Below are positions 62,076 through 64,000 of a stretch of 64,000 nt of DNA, piece by piece. The DNA is from Prorocentrum cordatum (Eukaryota > Sar > Dinophyceae > Prorocentrales > Prorocentraceae): positions 30,001 through 94,000 of the forward strand of contig CAUYUJ010018312.1 of the NCBI GenBank assembly GCA_963575745.1, given 5' to 3'. The notes beneath the pieces are model-generated. The model was not told the DNA's origin and searched no databases. It was given only the letters and a program-made list of their open reading frames with translations. Made by a program: the position numbers and the translations under genes. The first letter of the stretch is position 1, and each line of letters begins with the position of its first letter.

Positions 62076-62596
62076 CCGCCTCGGTGTCCCTTGATAATCA
62101 ACCGCGGCGATAATAAAGTTCAGGCGGGCGGAGGAATGGGGGAAGCTATATTTAAAAAAAGAAAATTAAAAAAAGAAAAATGATTAAACAAAAAATAAAT
62201 GAGAGGGAGGAGGAGAAGGAGAAAGAACAAAAAATTGAGCTTCAAACCTGTTAGATTTGATTTACAAGCGCTTTATGGAAATTGATTTTTTTTTTCAAGT
62301 GCTCGTGCAGGGTAGCTCATGCGCCTCACTTTCCATGGATAATCAACCCCAGGGATAAACAAGTTCAGGGGCGCGTGGAGAGGGACAGAAGGATAAGTCA
62401 AACAAAAATATCTAATATATTAAAAAATTGAAAAGAAAGGATGGAGGAAAAGAAAAATAAATTTCAAATCTATTAGAGTATACTTACAAGCGCTTTATGA
62501 ACATTGATGTGTTTAAGTGTTCGTGCAGGGTAGCTCATGCGCCCCACTGTCCATGGATAATCAACCCCAGGGATGAAACAGTTCACGGGCGCGCGG
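62076..62596. repeat. ~215-bp repeat, three copies
   Basis: TAGCTCATGCGCC(T/C)CACT(T/G)TCCATGGATAATCAACCCCAGGGAT occurs at about 62330-62357 and 62531-62575, and diverged at 62078-62110. ACAAGCGCTTTATGGA precedes the two better copies. AT-rich spacers fill the gaps. Confidence 0.75.
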
Positions 62597-62597
62597 G

Positions 62598-62762
<165 letters not shown>

Positions 62763-62799
62763 GGAAACAATCAGAAAAACAAACTGAGAGTAATAAATA

Positions 62800-63160
62800 G
62801 AGATTGCTGAGACACCCTCATACGGTTGCTTATTTCGCTGGAGACATCCTCAATTTATTGCTTGAGACATCCTCAAACTATTGCGTTTTTCGCTTGAGAA
62901 TCCTCAAACTATTGCTTATTTCGCTTGAGAGATCCTCGAACTAATTATGTTTCGCGTGAGACATCCTCAAACTATTGCTTATCTCGCTGGAAAGATCCTC
63001 AAACTATTGCTTGAGACATCCTAAAACTATCGTTATTTTCCCTTGAAATATCCTCATGTGATTGCTTATTTCATGTGGGACATCTTCAAACTATTATCTA
63101 TTTCGCTTGAGACATCCTCTAATTATTGCTTATTTCGCTTGAGACAACATCGAAGAAATG
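62800..63160 (-). repeat. 32-bp tandem minisatellite, upstream array
   Basis: About ten units of the TTTCGCTTGAGACATCCTCA type, more diverged than the array at 58.7 kb. May be intronic if the exon at 63.4 kb belongs to the Ulp1-type gene. Confidence 0.85.
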
Positions 63161-63249
63161 CTTGGGGTCATCTTGGGATCCTTCTCGGCAATCCCCGAAG
63201 GGTTTTCTTGGATTCGCTGGGGGTTGAAGCTCAAGGCTCGAGATCTTCC

Positions 63250-63445
63250 TCTTCCTTGTTCTCCTCTCTCTCCTCCTCCTCCTCCTCGCCGAGCGACTCC
63301 CTCTCCTCCTCCTCGTCCTCCTCCTCCTCCTCTTCTCCTCCTCCGTCCCTCCTCCTCCTCCTCCTCCTCCTCCCCCTCCATCTCCTCATCATCCTCCTCC
63401 TCTCCTCCTCCTCCTCTCCTCCCCACCCTCCTCCTCGTCCTCCGC
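63250..63445. repeat. (TCC)n microsatellite
   Basis: TCC tract with TCTCC and CGTCC interruptions. It is read as the acidic/basic C-terminal end of the adjacent frame. Confidence 0.9.
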
Positions 63446-64000
63446 CTCTCCCGGCCTCGCTGCGAGCATCTGGTTCGCTTGCATGCCTTGGAGTGGGACG
63501 GTCTCGGCGTTCTTCTCGCGGAAGCGCTTGTGCGCCTCGGAGACGCAGTAGATGCACTCGCATGGCCCCCCATTGCTCGGGTACATGTAGTTCTTCTCGG
63601 GCTCGGCCTTGACCTTCTGGATCCAGTCTTGCTCGATCGCCCAGTGGATCTCGGACTTCACCTCGCGAATGGTTGCCTTGAGCTGCGAGTGCTCGTGCGT
63701 GTCGGGCTCCTGGAGGAAGCTCGTCACGTCTGGAGCCATCGGCGCGTAGACGATCTGCTTGAGCCACGCTCGGAGCGCGACGGCCTCGGTCCACTGGCTC
63801 GAGAGACAGTCGGCGAACACGAGAGCTTGTCCGTACTCGGCTTGGATAAAGTCGATCGTCCAGCTCGCTATGAGCTCGTCGGTCCAAGCTCGAGGCCGGC
63901 CCCAGATGTCAATCTGCTCGAAGATCTTGGCGCGCTGCTCGGGCTCAAAATCGAGAAGGGCTTGGCGCCAACCCTTGAGAATCTGGCCGATGTTCTCGCC
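63440..64000 (-). CDS. Partial exon, unrecognised protein running off the right edge
   Basis: A minus-strand frame is open from the window edge and reads GENIGQILKGWRQALLDFEP, EQIDIWGRPRAWTDELIASW, TIDFIQAEYGQALVFADCLS and on to KNYMYPSNGGPCECIYCVSE and MQANQMLAARPGEAEDEEE, where it enters the TCC microsatellite; the frame stops at 63389. Tryptophan-rich, balanced composition and no stops make it convincingly coding. A Cys-x-Cys-x2-Cys cluster (CECIYC) followed by His may bind zinc. The start lies outside. It points the same way as the Ulp1-type gene and is separated from it by the 32-bp repeat array, so it may be an upstream exon of that gene or the neighbouring ORF of the same transposon. 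No known family assigned. Confidence 0.6.

Overview
This is a nuclear window from a dinoflagellate. The deciding evidence is a complete 22-nt dinoflagellate spliced-leader (SL) sequence on the minus strand at 44902-44923, just upstream of an intronless secreted-protein gene. A second, partly decayed SL lies at 34230-34251, upstream of an aminotransferase gene. High GC, very low gene density, GC-AG introns and the density of short repeats agree with this. A Prorocentrum-like, GC-rich species is a guess, not a demonstration.

Genes are few, and all but one lie on the minus strand. They are: an exon resembling an extracellular ligand-binding domain (19.07-19.76 kb); a 356-aa protein with two related domains (24.36-25.43 kb); a 728-aa protein with an endonuclease/exonuclease/phosphatase-type domain (26.90-29.08 kb); an ACC-synthase-like PLP aminotransferase (32.51-34.16 kb); a secreted protein with PTPY repeats and a VWD-like domain (43.40-44.83 kb); a Ulp1-type cysteine protease gene (59.89-61.98 kb); and a partial exon running off the right edge (63.4-64.0 kb). 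The exception is a plus-strand terminal exon at about 56.18-56.46 kb. Two decayed LINE retrotransposons are also on the minus strand (8.3-9.9 kb and 50.1-51.5 kb).

The rest is repeat. (1) Long microsatellites: TCC/GGA, AGT/ACT, CAT/GAT, CATA, GTC, CTT/TGCTTC and AG. (2) Tandem minisatellites with units of 11, 32, 42, 73, 83, about 90 and 102 bp; the 11-bp type recurs in many blocks. (3) Short terminal-inverted-repeat (TIR) or foldback elements of about 120-400 bp in at least six families, plus a dispersed GAATCGG-rich family with five copies, all in one orientation.

The main biological story is gene turnover through RNA. The aminotransferase and the VWD-like gene look like retrogenes made from SL-capped mRNA. 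The only intron in the aminotransferase (32713-32926) coincides with a dispersed inverted-repeat element that recurs near 57.3 kb. The single intron inferred in the Ulp1 gene (60829-60995) is likewise bounded by a 15-bp inverted repeat. Both removals restore the reading frame with GC-AG borders, as expected of introner elements (transposons that create introns). A second notable feature is a short motif, about 20 bp, repeated roughly twenty times in one orientation through 23.9-29.0 kb, in coding and non-coding sequence alike. Coordinates of repeats are by eye and approximate unless tied to an exact match.
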